From contig JARKOC010000158.1 in assembly GCA_029975915.1 (NCBI GenBank), forward strand, positions 242,502-306,501: a stretch of 64,000 nt of DNA. The letters run 5' to 3'. The translations under genes were made by a program, and so were the position numbers. The stretch is from Bryobacteraceae bacterium. Lineage in GTDB: Bacteria > Acidobacteriota > Terriglobia > Bryobacterales > Bryobacteraceae. Shown here piece by piece: positions 1 through 8,871 of the stretch. The stretch's first letter is position 1. The number at the start of each line of letters is the position of its first letter. Below the pieces are notes generated by a model. That model searched no databases. It worked only from the letters and a program-made list of their open reading frames with translations, and had not been told where the DNA came from.

Positions 1-89
1 GCGGCATGCTTTGAGCCGGTGCCCGCCGGCGCAGGACCTTGGGCAATCAGCGGGCATATGAGCAGGAGCGCGGCAGCGAGAGATCGCAT
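1..89 (-). CDS. Partial secreted protein, N-terminus only
   Basis: This open frame starts at an ATG whose first base is position 89 and runs off the left edge of the window. The visible 29 residues begin M-R-S-L, continue with a hydrophobic Ala/Leu/Ile stretch and reach an A-Q-G-type signal peptidase site, then a Gly/Pro/Ala-rich segment, so an exported protein is likely. It lies 46 bases downstream of msrA on the same strand and could be co-transcribed with it. No strong ribosome binding site is visible. The function cannot be judged from this fragment. Confidence 0.45.
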   Translation of the reverse strand, partial: MRSLAAALLLICPLIAQGPAPAGTGSKHA

Positions 90-135
90 GCCACGATTAT
101 CTCGCGGGCCACATGTTACACCAGGCTGGCGTGCA

Positions 136-801
136 TTATTTCTTCTTCAGCAGTTCCGGCTTCGACTTTTTCAGCTTTTCGACCTTGGGTTGTGCGTTGA
201 ACATCACATACGGGTTCCGAGGATTCCGCGAGCAGTAGTTCTGGTGATAGCCCTCGGCTTCATAGAATGCTTTGAAATCATTCACTTCGGTGACAATCTT
301 CGAGCGAAACGCCTTAGCGGCATCCAGTTGGGCGATGTACTCTTTGGCGATCCTCTTCTGGTTGGAATCCAGCGCGAAGATGGCCGAACGGTACTGCGGG
401 CCAACGTCCGGTCCTTGCCGGTTCAGCGTGGTCGGATCATGCGCGACCTCAAAGAAGATCTTCAACAGTTGTCCATATGTGATTTTTGAAGCGTCATATG
501 TGATCTCGATAGCTTCGGCGTGCGCTGTCTTGCCGGTGCTGACGGTTTCATAATCCGCTGTTTCTTTCGTTCCGCCCGAGTAACCTGAGACAACCTTTTC
601 GACGCCGTCCACGTACTCAAAAACGGCCTCCGTGCACCAGAAGCATCCCCCAGCGAGGACGGCCTTCTTTATGGTTTTCTGCGCTGCCAGAGGCTCGTCG
701 GACTTGGGGTCGGGGAAGGGCGCTGCGTAAGCATTCACTGAGAGCATCAGCATGCCAGCAAAAAGCAAAGTTGCGAAGTTCTCGTACATGGTGCATTTCA
801 T
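136..801 (-). CDS. msrA: Peptide-methionine (S)-S-oxide reductase MsrA, exported form
   Basis: MsrA reduces methionine-S-sulfoxide in oxidised proteins. The family signature G-C-F-W-C-T-E is present about 50 residues from the start and supplies the catalytic cysteine. Other conserved blocks follow: a GYSGG segment, a YETVSTGKTAHAE segment, and the NRQGPDVGPQYRS and EGYHQNY segments. The N-terminus starting at 801 (or 789) forms a signal peptide ending near A-Y-A-A-P, so the enzyme probably repairs periplasmic proteins. An upstream in-frame start at 858 would add a non-conserved arginine-rich stretch before the signal peptide and was rejected. The C-terminal tail is lysine-rich. The family is clear; the exact start is the main uncertainty. 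Confidence 0.93.
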   Translation of the reverse strand: MKCTMYENFATLLFAGMLMLSVNAYAAPFPDPKSDEPLAAQKTIKKAVLAGGCFWCTEAVFEYVDGVEKVVSGYSGGTKETADYETVSTGKTAHAEAIEITYDASKITYGQLLKIFFEVAHDPTTLNRQGPDVGPQYRSAIFALDSNQKRIAKEYIAQLDAAKAFRSKIVTEVNDFKAFYEAEGYHQNYCSRNPRNPYVMFNAQPKVEKLKKSKPELLKKK

Positions 802-956
802 TTGATGCACGCCGGCCCTCGCAGGGCGCAAGCACCCTGCGCGCCCGTGGGTAAACAAAACGGCGCCGGGACCGGGAGCGGGCTAGAAAGGGCTTGCCCG
901 CCCCAGGTGTCCGTCGCAACGGCCAGGGTGAGCCCTGGATGGAGGGTTTAGGCCGA

Positions 957-2756
957 TTACTTTTGAATGGCGGACTCAGTCAGGAAACTGGTCCATTCAC
1001 GCCACCAATCGGTTTCGCCGGCGCCGCCGGCGAACCGGGCCGACTGGTCGAAGAAGCCGTTGTCGGGAGCCTGGACCCAGTTGGCGCGGAACAGGGGCGA
1101 ATCCGGCAACGGGCGGAAGTCCGGATCGTTGAACTGGAACGCCCGGCGCATTTTGGGATCAGCAACCAGAAAATTGCGGCCCGTGCCGCGGGTCCCCTCG
1201 GCGAAGGTGAGCGTGCTGGAGTGGACTTGCGATGCCAGCGTATCGCCCGACCCGGAGCCGATGTTGTTGTTCCACAGCAGGATGCCGTCCATGGTGAGGT
1301 TGCCGTTGTCGATTTGGGCTTGCGTGCTCGACCCGTCGACATGAACGCCGTTTGAATAGAACCGCGTCACGACACTGTTGAAGATGCTGGCGCCAGCGCC
1401 GCGGCGCAGATAGATGCCGGGTGAATTCGACTCGTCGAAACCGGGGACGCCGCTTCCGATGAAAGTCAGGTTGTACATTTCGGGTTTCGAAAGTGGCGAA
1501 GCGCCCTGGTTGTATTCGCTGTTGTCGCCTTCAACGCCGCGATTGCCGCCCGCGTCTTCGTCCTGGTAAAAGATGCCGTACTGGATCTTACCGGTATACC
1601 CGAGTTGGAAGTCGAGGAAGTCATCGGCGCCGAGGCCTCCGATCAGGTGGCTGGCATTCATCGTTCCGCCGAACCATTCGAATGAATCGTCCAGGCCGTA
1701 GGACGCTTGAAGGAACTCGGCCTTCGTGCCCGTGCCGCAGCCGCCCCAGGTGAACGAATTGGCTTCGTTGTTGGGTGCAAAGATCGAACCCGCGTATTCG
1801 ACGCGGACGTAGCGCAGCGAGCCGCAGCTATGCGCGGGGTCGGAACCGCCGTACTTGGTGTCCTCACCGGCCGGGAGGCCTTCGATGTAGAACTCACCGT
1901 CGGTGTTGTCCTTGCCTCCGGCGTTGGCGCCGACATTAATGGGAGCCCTGCCGAGCATGATGAGTCCGCCCCAGTCGCCGCGATTGCGTTCGCCGGGAGC
2001 AAGAGCCGAAGTCATGATGATAGGACGGCTCTGCGTTCCTTCGGCGACCAGCCTACCATTGCGGGTGACGACGAGCACCGACGGCGGCTCCGAGCCAGGC
2101 TGGCCGATGACGACCGTTCCGGGTTCGATGGTGAGCGTGGCGCCGTTGTTGACGTAGGTGACGCCGTTGAGACGGTAGACCTTATTGTTGGTCCAGGTGG
2201 TGTTCTCGGAAATGGCGCCGGTGATGTCCTGGAAGTCGTTGATGACAACAAACTTCGCGTAGCAGGTCTTGAGGATGCGCAGGCCGTCGGCGGCGCGGAA
2301 CTCGACCACGAAGGTGTGCATGCCCGGCTCGTCGGGCATGATGCCTGGTTCGCTGCCTGCCAGGCCGCCTTCGCCAACCAGGACGCCCTTCTCGGTGTCG
2401 GCGATTTCAAAGGCCTGGAACTCGCCGGCCTTGTTGCCGACCAGGTCCGTCACTTCGGTCGAGTTGCCGGGCATATAGGTCTTCACGCCGGTTTGGTTGT
2501 TCTGGCGGTAGGCAACGATGGTGAACGGGCCTGTCTCGCCGTCGGTGACCACGGTCCAACGGAGCGTGGCTTGTTCACCAACTCCGTACCAAATCTTGTC
2601 GGTCCAGATCCAGGCAGAGATCCCGGTTTCCTGGACATTGAGCGCGGCAGCGCGCTGAAGGCTGCTTGCAGAGGCGGCCCGCAGCGGCGGGGCGGCCTGA
2701 ACTCCGCCGGCCAGCAGGGCAAGTCCTGCGGCGAGCGACAAAGACAGTCTGAGCAT
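957..2756 (-). CDS. Secreted beta-helix-type protein, partner of the TonB receptor
   Basis: This exported protein of about 599 residues has a clear signal peptide (MLRLSLSLAAGLALLAGG, cut near V-Q-A-A). I chose the ATG at 2756 because AAGGAG lies five bases upstream; an in-frame ATG at 2801 precedes the signal peptide and lacks this support. After an Ig-like N-terminal third comes a region rich in G, N, T and V (for example YVNNGATLTIEPGTVV and DWGGLIMLGRAPIN) that looks like a right-handed beta-helix. It lies 54 bases downstream of the TonB receptor gene on the same strand, so the two probably form an operon. A role as a surface or periplasmic binding partner is inference; no enzymatic motif was recognised. 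Confidence 0.72.
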   Translation of the reverse strand: MLRLSLSLAAGLALLAGGVQAAPPLRAASASSLQRAAALNVQETGISAWIWTDKIWYGVGEQATLRWTVVTDGETGPFTIVAYRQNNQTGVKTYMPGNSTEVTDLVGNKAGEFQAFEIADTEKGVLVGEGGLAGSEPGIMPDEPGMHTFVVEFRAADGLRILKTCYAKFVVINDFQDITGAISENTTWTNNKVYRLNGVTYVNNGATLTIEPGTVVIGQPGSEPPSVLVVTRNGRLVAEGTQSRPIIMTSALAPGERNRGDWGGLIMLGRAPINVGANAGGKDNTDGEFYIEGLPAGEDTKYGGSDPAHSCGSLRYVRVEYAGSIFAPNNEANSFTWGGCGTGTKAEFLQASYGLDDSFEWFGGTMNASHLIGGLGADDFLDFQLGYTGKIQYGIFYQDEDAGGNRGVEGDNSEYNQGASPLSKPEMYNLTFIGSGVPGFDESNSPGIYLRRGAGASIFNSVVTRFYSNGVHVDGSSTQAQIDNGNLTMDGILLWNNNIGSGSGDTLASQVHSSTLTFAEGTRGTGRNFLVADPKMRRAFQFNDPDFRPLPDSPLFRANWVQAPDNGFFDQSARFAGGAGETDWWREWTSFLTESAIQK

Positions 2757-2810
2757 AGTTCTCCTTTTCCGGTTCTGGACCGGGTAACATTTGACGTTCA
2801 ATTTGGGCTA

Positions 2811-5561
2811 CTAGAAGACGGACACGGTCAGGCCGGCCGAAAAGGTTCGGCCCAACCGGAAGCTGCGCTGAGTGAATGGACCCTGGGTCCAGTGATAGTG
2901 GTTGTCGGCGAGATTTTCGGCTGTGAACTTGATGGCGTACTTGCCGGTCTCATCGACATGGTATTGATAGCTGAAATCGAGCGAGGTGATGGCCTCCTGG
3001 TAGATATCGGGAACGCCGAAAGTGCCGACATCGGAGATACGGCGGCCGACATAGTTGACATCGAAGTGTGCGTCGGAACGCCACTTCGGGCGCTTCCACT
3101 CGGTGATGATGTTGAAGATGTAGCGCGACTGGCCGAGCAGCGGGCGGCTGGCCGACGTGAGCAAGGCGGCATCGGAATCGCGGATGTCGATGGATGAGTC
3201 GACGAAGGTGAAATTAGCCTGGACGCCGAACTCACGCAGGCGGCGGCCGAACCGGCTCATGGGTGTCCGGGTCTCGAGTTCGAAGCCGACGTTCCGCGCG
3301 CCCTTGGCATTGACATAGGTTTGGCGGAGATCATTGGACGGCAGGATGGTGACCTCGATCGGGTCCTTGAAGTCCTTGAGAAAGACGCTGGCCGCAATCA
3401 GTTGATTGCCGCCGGGGAACCACTCCCATCGCAGATCCGAGTTTTTAATGGCTGCCCGCATCAGGTTCGGGTTGCCCTGGGTGACGAAGCCGCCATAGAC
3501 ATTATTGAAGTCGAAGGGCGAGAGTTCGCGGAAGTCGGGGCGGGAAACGGTTTGCGCATATCCGCCGCGGAGGTTCATGCGCGGGTTGATCGAGTAGATC
3601 ACCGAAGCCGATGGCATTGGATCGCGGTTGACCAGGGCAGCGGTTTGCGCCTGAGCATTGGGCACCAGCGGGTCGATCGTATTGACATTGATGGACGCGT
3701 CTTCGATGCGGACGCCGGTGACAAAGCGCCAGCGCGGACCGATGTTGAAGTCCGCCATGGCGTAACCGGCATAGATGTCCATGGCTGCGTCGTAACGGTC
3801 GGTGGCGCGGGTGTATTCGAGAATCTGGAAGCCGTCGGGGCGGATGTTGGAAGCGGCGAAGAGTTGGTTGGAAGGGGCGAACAGATTGAGCGTAGATGCC
3901 TTCTTGGGAATAAAGCGGAAGCGGCGGGCCTGGAAGTCGCGGTCTCGGAAGGTCCCGCGGAAACCGGCGGTGAAAATGCCGGTCAGCGCTCCCTTGTAGA
4001 AGGGTTTCGAGAACTCAACCTGCGGCTCGTAGATGCGGTCGTTCAATTCGGAAAAGAACCGCTGGCCGGATGAGGAGAGACCGAGATAGACGAAACGGCC
4101 GTCGTCGAGTTGGCCGCGGATCACTTCACGCATGTCCGGCTCATTGCGGGTGGAAGAGGAGGTGGTGAACTGCCAGCGGATCTGAGTGTTGCCGGCCGAC
4201 GGGAACAAGTGGGTCCCCTCGACGCTGTTCGACAACAGGCCGCGTTCGACCCAGCGCAGGCGTTGCGAGAACAGGGTGCCGTCGTTCGAGCCGTCGTAGC
4301 CGGTGAACTCGCGGGCTTCCTTGTCGCTGTCCCGGGTAAGCGTATTGCGGAAAACGATCTTGTGGTTATCGGTAAGTTTGAAGGCGACGTTCAACACACC
4401 GCCAAGGCGGGCGGATTCGGTGCCGCTGTTGAAGTTCTCGTAGTTGGTGAAGATCAGCGGACCCGCTGAACCCTGGCGGATGTAGCGCTGGGTTTCGAGT
4501 TGATTCTGGGGCTTGTTGGAGAACGTCAACGCGCCGACGATGCCGATGCGGCCGAAGGTATCGCCGCCGACGACTGAATAGCTTTGTTCAGGGCGCATTG
4601 TCGAGATCGGCGCTGGTTCCCAATTGGTTGCGAATGACCGGCCAAACTCCTGCAATTGGGACGCCGTGTAGCTGCCCTGAATCAGGCGCTTGTCCGATGG
4701 GATCATCGAGGGCAGCGAACGTGAGCCATTGTCGAACCCAAAGGCGTCGGTGGCTCCGCCGGGGTAAGAGAGAAGACGCTTGCCTGTGGTAACTGTGTTG
4801 AAGCCGGTGGTGGCCGAGAACTTCAAAACCTTCTCCTTGGGGAAATCCACCGTGGACAACTGAACCACACCGCCTGAGAATTCGCCGGGCAGGTCGGGCG
4901 TGTAGCTTTTGACGACCTTGATGCTCTCGATCAGCTTGGAAGGGAACAGATCGAGCGGGACGACGCGCTTTTCGGGTTCGGTGGTGGGGATGACGGCATT
5001 GTCGAGCATCGTGGACGAGTAGCGTTCGCCAAGTCCGCGGACAAAGACGAAACCGGAATCCACCACTGAGACGCCCGTCACCTTCTGAAGCACGCCGGCG
5101 GCGTCGGATGCCACCGACTGGCGAATTTCCTCGGCCGAGATCGAGTCGCTGACGGCCGCGGCAAGTTTGCGCTCCTGCAACATGGATTCGGCAGTGGCCA
5201 TTACCGGCGACGCCGACTCCTTCACCTCGACGGTGGTCACGTTGGCGGCTGGCGCCAGCAATGTCGTCAGCGGGGCGGCCTGGCCAGCCTGCACTGCTAC
5301 GCTTTCGACCGTCGAATCAAGGTACTTTGCGGCCTGAAACGTGATTCTGTAAACGCCGGGAGCGAGTTCAAGTTGAAACTTGCCGGCTTCCCCAGTTACA
5401 GCTCGAACGGTGCCCGCACTGACAACAGCGCCGGGAATCGGCTGGCCTGTTGCGCCGTCGAGCACTTCCCCATCAACGGTTCCTTTGGTGGGCGCTGTCT
5501 GGGCAAACAGGATTGATGCAATAAACACAACACAGGCTGATGTCCGGAGAGTGAGGTTCAT
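2811..5561 (-). CDS. TonB-dependent receptor with N-terminal carboxypeptidase-regulatory-like domain
   Basis: This 916-residue outer-membrane receptor takes up large or scarce substrates using TonB energy. Residues 1-20 form a signal peptide ending A-Q-T-A. Residues of roughly 25-110 match the carboxypeptidase-regulatory-like fold (GTVDGEVLDGATGQPIPGA start). A plug domain follows, with SVVDSGFVFVRGLGERYSS and a TPDLPGEFSGG segment. The remainder is the beta-barrel and ends in V-S-V-F, the aromatic C-terminus typical of outer-membrane proteins. The gene is the first of an apparent operon with the beta-helix gene downstream. The substrate is unknown. The N-terminal domain is typical of the giant receptors of Acidobacteriota, although this one is of ordinary length. 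Confidence 0.92.
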   Translation of the reverse strand: MNLTLRTSACVVFIASILFAQTAPTKGTVDGEVLDGATGQPIPGAVVSAGTVRAVTGEAGKFQLELAPGVYRITFQAAKYLDSTVESVAVQAGQAAPLTTLLAPAANVTTVEVKESASPVMATAESMLQERKLAAAVSDSISAEEIRQSVASDAAGVLQKVTGVSVVDSGFVFVRGLGERYSSTMLDNAVIPTTEPEKRVVPLDLFPSKLIESIKVVKSYTPDLPGEFSGGVVQLSTVDFPKEKVLKFSATTGFNTVTTGKRLLSYPGGATDAFGFDNGSRSLPSMIPSDKRLIQGSYTASQLQEFGRSFATNWEPAPISTMRPEQSYSVVGGDTFGRIGIVGALTFSNKPQNQLETQRYIRQGSAGPLIFTNYENFNSGTESARLGGVLNVAFKLTDNHKIVFRNTLTRDSDKEAREFTGYDGSNDGTLFSQRLRWVERGLLSNSVEGTHLFPSAGNTQIRWQFTTSSSTRNEPDMREVIRGQLDDGRFVYLGLSSSGQRFFSELNDRIYEPQVEFSKPFYKGALTGIFTAGFRGTFRDRDFQARRFRFIPKKASTLNLFAPSNQLFAASNIRPDGFQILEYTRATDRYDAAMDIYAGYAMADFNIGPRWRFVTGVRIEDASINVNTIDPLVPNAQAQTAALVNRDPMPSASVIYSINPRMNLRGGYAQTVSRPDFRELSPFDFNNVYGGFVTQGNPNLMRAAIKNSDLRWEWFPGGNQLIAASVFLKDFKDPIEVTILPSNDLRQTYVNAKGARNVGFELETRTPMSRFGRRLREFGVQANFTFVDSSIDIRDSDAALLTSASRPLLGQSRYIFNIITEWKRPKWRSDAHFDVNYVGRRISDVGTFGVPDIYQEAITSLDFSYQYHVDETGKYAIKFTAENLADNHYHWTQGPFTQRSFRLGRTFSAGLTVSVF

Positions 5562-5597
5562 CGTTTGGGTTATTCCGACTACCAGGAAAGCAAGCTG

Positions 5598-5626
5598 TTG
5601 TTACAGACGCATGAAACTCGGATCAA
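5598..5626 (-). promoter_or_regulatory. Candidate sigma-70 promoter for the TonB receptor operon
   Basis: On the minus strand TTGATC (5626-5621) is followed after 17 bases by TAACAA (5603-5598). This would start transcription about 30 bases before the receptor ATG at 5561. The match is four of six at -35 and three of six at -10, so it is only a candidate. Confidence 0.3.
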
Positions 5627-5737
5627 CAGTTTGCAACAATTATGTTCCAAGCCGCCGGGCGGGGCTTTGCCTGGTTCCCGCGCCTGGTAAACACCGATTT
5701 GGGGCGCCGGCAGCGCGGCCGCGCGAATCGCGGACCG

Positions 5738-6991
5738 TTAATCCTGTTGGATGTCGTTGCCGGAGGAGTTGACTGCCCCCGCCCCAGGGGCGCGTTCGAT
5801 GGCGACGCGCTGGGTCTTGCCGGTCTTCCTTGTGTCGCCGATCAGGTTGCCCTGGATCACCGTGCCATCCACATTCTTCGCAATGTAGAAGCCGTAGCCG
5901 GTCTTGGATCCGCCGTTGTCGAACACCCGGTTGTTGCGGAACGAATTCCGGTGGCCGCTGTTTTTGACCGATTCCTCGCGGAACCACACGCCGCTCACCC
6001 CGTTCTTGATGACCGTGTTGTTCACGAACTCGTTATCGGTGTCCTTGTGACCGATCGATATGCCGTGGTGGCCGTTGTTCTCAATCACGTTGTCCTCAAA
6101 CCGTCCGTGGCGGACCCGCCAACATAGGTAAAGGCCGATGTCATCGTTGTCGTGCAAGTTGCATCCCTTGATCAACGCGTTGGCGCTGCCTGTGCCGGGA
6201 TGCGCGCCAAAGCCCGAGTGGCCGTGGGATTCGCAGCCGATGATCTTCACGCCGTCGGTGATCTGAAACGAGATGCCATCGCCGTTGTAATTGCGGGCGA
6301 CGCAGCGCCGAACGGTCACGTCGCGCACCGTGTTCAGGTAGATCGCGCCGCCGCGGCAGCCATCCAGATAGTCGTTTTCGGCGCGGTTGCCGTCCACTGT
6401 GATGTCTTCGAGAACCACCTTTTCGGCGTTCATCACGCACAGGATTGGAAAAGTGTTGGTTACGCGGGCGTTCTTGCGTTCAAAGTCGTAGTCGCGGACC
6501 GTGGGCGGCCGAATCAGCAGAAACTGGCCCTTCACGCCAGTCACTGTGGTGACGCTGACGTCCCAACCGCGCGACTGAACGTCGTCGAGGATCGTGATCC
6601 CCATGCCCGCGTAGAACTTGCCCGGATCGGCCACGGCGAGCGCGCTTTCGCCGTAATCGCCGTCCTCCGCCAGCGCTGTCCGCACGCCTGCGTTCTTCTT
6701 TAGGATGGTCTTGCCGGCGACCCCCCGCACGGTGACGCCGCTGGGGACGAAGAGGCTGTTCTCCATCAGATACGCGCCCTCGCCGATAAGCAGCGTGTCG
6801 CCGGGCCGGAGCATATCCGCAGCCTTCTGCAAGGCGGCGTTGCCTGAGCCGACAACATCGGCCGGGCCGGTCTGCGCCACTTTGACGGTGCGTGGCGTGG
6901 CGGATGGGCCTGATTCCGGTTGGCGTCCGCAGGCAACGGCGAGCATGAACAGCGCACAGAGGGCCTGAGCACGAACTTCGAGCAAGCGCAT
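5738..6991 (-). CDS. Right-handed parallel beta-helix lipoprotein
   Basis: The protein has about 417 residues. It begins with a lipoprotein-like signal (M-R-L-L-E-V ... L-A-V-A-C, lipid cysteine at residue 21), although position -3 is Ala instead of the usual Leu. The ATG at 6991 has GGAAGG six bases upstream and is preferred over a GTG twelve bases earlier. The body is a ladder of short repeats of the NNxVIKNGVSGVWF and FEDNVIENNGHHGISIG kind, the hallmark of pectate-lyase-like right-handed beta-helices. Such folds bind or cut polysaccharides, but I could not identify catalytic residues. The gene is separated from the TonB receptor by a GC-rich spacer and probably has its own promoter. Confidence 0.8.
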   Translation of the reverse strand: MRLLEVRAQALCALFMLAVACGRQPESGPSATPRTVKVAQTGPADVVGSGNAALQKAADMLRPGDTLLIGEGAYLMENSLFVPSGVTVRGVAGKTILKKNAGVRTALAEDGDYGESALAVADPGKFYAGMGITILDDVQSRGWDVSVTTVTGVKGQFLLIRPPTVRDYDFERKNARVTNTFPILCVMNAEKVVLEDITVDGNRAENDYLDGCRGGAIYLNTVRDVTVRRCVARNYNGDGISFQITDGVKIIGCESHGHSGFGAHPGTGSANALIKGCNLHDNDDIGLYLCWRVRHGRFEDNVIENNGHHGISIGHKDTDNEFVNNTVIKNGVSGVWFREESVKNSGHRNSFRNNRVFDNGGSKTGYGFYIAKNVDGTVIQGNLIGDTRKTGKTQRVAIERAPGAGAVNSSGNDIQQD

Positions 6992-7198
6992 AGTGCCTTC
7001 CACGATACACCCGCCGGCGCTGGCGTGATTGAGCCGGGCCAGCCGCCTGCATCAGCCATGGCACGTCCCTCCTGGCAGAGCAACAACGCCACAGGTCAAA
7101 CTGTGCTTTAATCGAAAACACTACCGTCATTCGTGAGATGGCATCCACGGTCCATGTCGCCCGGCTGTTTCTCATGGCATACACCGAGGAGAACGAGA

Positions 7199-7633
7199 AT
7201 GACTGACCAGCTCTCGCCAGATCAAATATCCATCGTTGAGTACTGTTTCGCCGCCATTCCGCATCAACCTGGCGAGGGTGCGCGGATACTCTCCGCGCTG
7301 AAAGAGGCAGGCACGAACCTCACCGGGTTCCTCGGCTATTGGAAGACCGCCTGGAGCGCTGAAATCGTCCTCATCCTCGACGAGAAGGCCCCAGGTCTCA
7401 CCGCCGCGGCGAAGAAAGCCGGCCTGAAGCTGAGCCCCAAGCAAAAGGGCTTCATGGTGAAAGGCAAGGACCGCCCCGGCGTCATCGCAGACCTGATGTG
7501 CAAACTCGCCGAAGCCGGCATCAACGTCACTTCGCTCCACGCGCTCAGCGCCGGCCAAGGGGGCTACGGCGCCCTGATCGCCGTTTCTCAGCCCGATTTC
7601 CGTAAGACCGCCAAAACTCTGGGCGTGAGTTAG
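7199..7633 (+). CDS. ACT-domain protein
   Basis: This small cytoplasmic protein (144 residues) is built of two ACT-type modules. The N-terminal one contains [19 protein letters not shown] and the C-terminal one contains [22 protein letters not shown], the classic ligand-binding loop and helix of ACT domains. Proteins of this kind sense amino acids or act as regulatory subunits. The ATG at 7199 is supported by GAGGAGAA about ten bases upstream; an in-frame ATG at 7133 would add an unrelated leader. It stands alone between divergent and co-directional neighbours, so its partner enzyme is not evident. Confidence 0.8.
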   Translation: MTDQLSPDQISIVEYCFAAIPHQPGEGARILSALKEAGTNLTGFLGYWKTAWSAEIVLILDEKAPGLTAAAKKAGLKLSPKQKGFMVKGKDRPGVIADLMCKLAEAGINVTSLHALSAGQGGYGALIAVSQPDFRKTAKTLGVS

Positions 7634-7647
7634 GCCCGCTCACATCC

Positions 7648-7666
7648 CATCCGGTTCGCCCGGATG
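7648..7666 (+). terminator. Hairpin after the ACT gene, possible weak terminator
   Basis: CATCCGG and CCGGATG form a perfect seven-base stem with a five-base loop, 15 bases after the ACT stop codon. No run of T follows, so it may be a 3'-end stabiliser instead of an intrinsic terminator. Confidence 0.3.
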
Positions 7667-7743
7667 ATCAGGGACCTCATGCCGGCCCTAGCTTCAGCGC
7701 CGGTAATGTATACTGAAGCACATTACAAGGAGCCCTTCTAATC

Positions 7744-8868
7744 ATGCAAGTGCCATTTTACGGACACGTCAAGCAGTATCAGAACATTCAAGCCGAGATC
7801 GACGCCAACATCAAAGAGGTTCTCGAAAGCGGCCAATACGTGATGGGACCGATGCTCAAGCGTTTTGAGCAGGAGTTGGCCGAGTATTGCGGAACCAAGT
7901 ATGCCATCGGCGTTGGCAACGGGACCGACGCGATTTGGCTGTCGCTCATGGCGCTCGGCATCGGGCCGGGCGACGAGTGCATCACTACGACGAACACGTT
8001 CTTCGCCACGGCGGAAGCCATCTGGATCGCTGGCGCGACGGCCGTCTTCGTGGATTCCGACCCGAAGACCAATTGCATCGATCCATCGAAGATTGAAGCC
8101 GCCATTACGCCCAAAACCAAGGCCATCATCCCGGTTCACCTCTATGGCCAGTGCGCCGACATGAAGGCGATCCGCCAGATCGCGGACAAGCACAAGCTTT
8201 ACGTGATCGAGGACAATGCTCAGGCGTTCGGCGCGGCCGGCGACGGCTTCAAGATCGCCGAACTGAGCGATGCCACCTCCACCAGCTTCATCATTCAGAA
8301 GAACCTCGGCACCTTTGGCGACGGCGGCGCCATTGTCACCAACAATGAGCAGGTGGACCGCGTGGTCCGGCGCCTGCGCAATCATGGATCGGATAAGCGC
8401 TCTTGCCATAGCTACGGCTTCAATAGCCGCCTGGACGACCTCCACGCCGGAGTGCTGAGCGCCAAGCTGAAGCACATCGACGAGTGGAACGATCAGCGCA
8501 TTAAGTGGGCCGCCCGGTATTCGGCCGGCCTTGCCGGAGCCAAGACGCTGACGCTGCCGTATGTGATGCCCGGATACCGCCACATCTTCCACCTCTATGT
8601 CATCGAGACGGCCAAGGCAGAGCAGCGCGACCAGTTGCTCGGCTTCCTCAATGACGCCGGCATCGACGCTAAGTGCCACTACCCGATCGCCATTCACCAG
8701 CAGGAAGGCTATCCGTGGGGCAAGCAAGCGCGCATCGCCGGTCCGATTCCGAATTCCGAGCGCAACGCGGGCTGCTGCATCTCGCTGCCGATGTTCCCTG
8801 AACTGACCGAAGCCGAGATCGACTACACGATCGAAAAGGTCCTCGAGTGGGACGCCAAGGCGGTCTAG
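7744..8868 (+). CDS. DegT/DnrJ/EryC1/StrS family PLP-dependent sugar aminotransferase
   Basis: Members of this family transfer an amino group from glutamate to a nucleotide-linked keto-sugar, or act as related PLP enzymes in antibiotic and envelope sugar pathways. The 374-residue length is normal. PLP features are visible: GNGTDAI near residue 60, VIEDNAQAFGA near residue 155, and the Schiff-base lysine K186 in the I-Q-K-N-L-G-T-F-G-D-G-G loop. The start has AAGGAG nine bases upstream, and a TATACT hexamer (7709-7714) lies about 30 bases before it. The next gene, a Gfo/Idh/MocA oxidoreductase, starts three bases after the stop. The pairing suggests a sugar oxidation plus amination step. The substrate is unknown. 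Confidence 0.9.
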   Translation: MQVPFYGHVKQYQNIQAEIDANIKEVLESGQYVMGPMLKRFEQELAEYCGTKYAIGVGNGTDAIWLSLMALGIGPGDECITTTNTFFATAEAIWIAGATAVFVDSDPKTNCIDPSKIEAAITPKTKAIIPVHLYGQCADMKAIRQIADKHKLYVIEDNAQAFGAAGDGFKIAELSDATSTSFIIQKNLGTFGDGGAIVTNNEQVDRVVRRLRNHGSDKRSCHSYGFNSRLDDLHAGVLSAKLKHIDEWNDQRIKWAARYSAGLAGAKTLTLPYVMPGYRHIFHLYVIETAKAEQRDQLLGFLNDAGIDAKCHYPIAIHQQEGYPWGKQARIAGPIPNSERNAGCCISLPMFPELTEAEIDYTIEKVLEWDAKAV

Positions 8869-8871
8869 TCC

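Noticed and set aside
1707..3197. A 496-codon open frame on the plus strand
   Set aside because: It is antisense to the TonB receptor and beta-helix genes and has no motif; GC-rich codon use creates such shadows.
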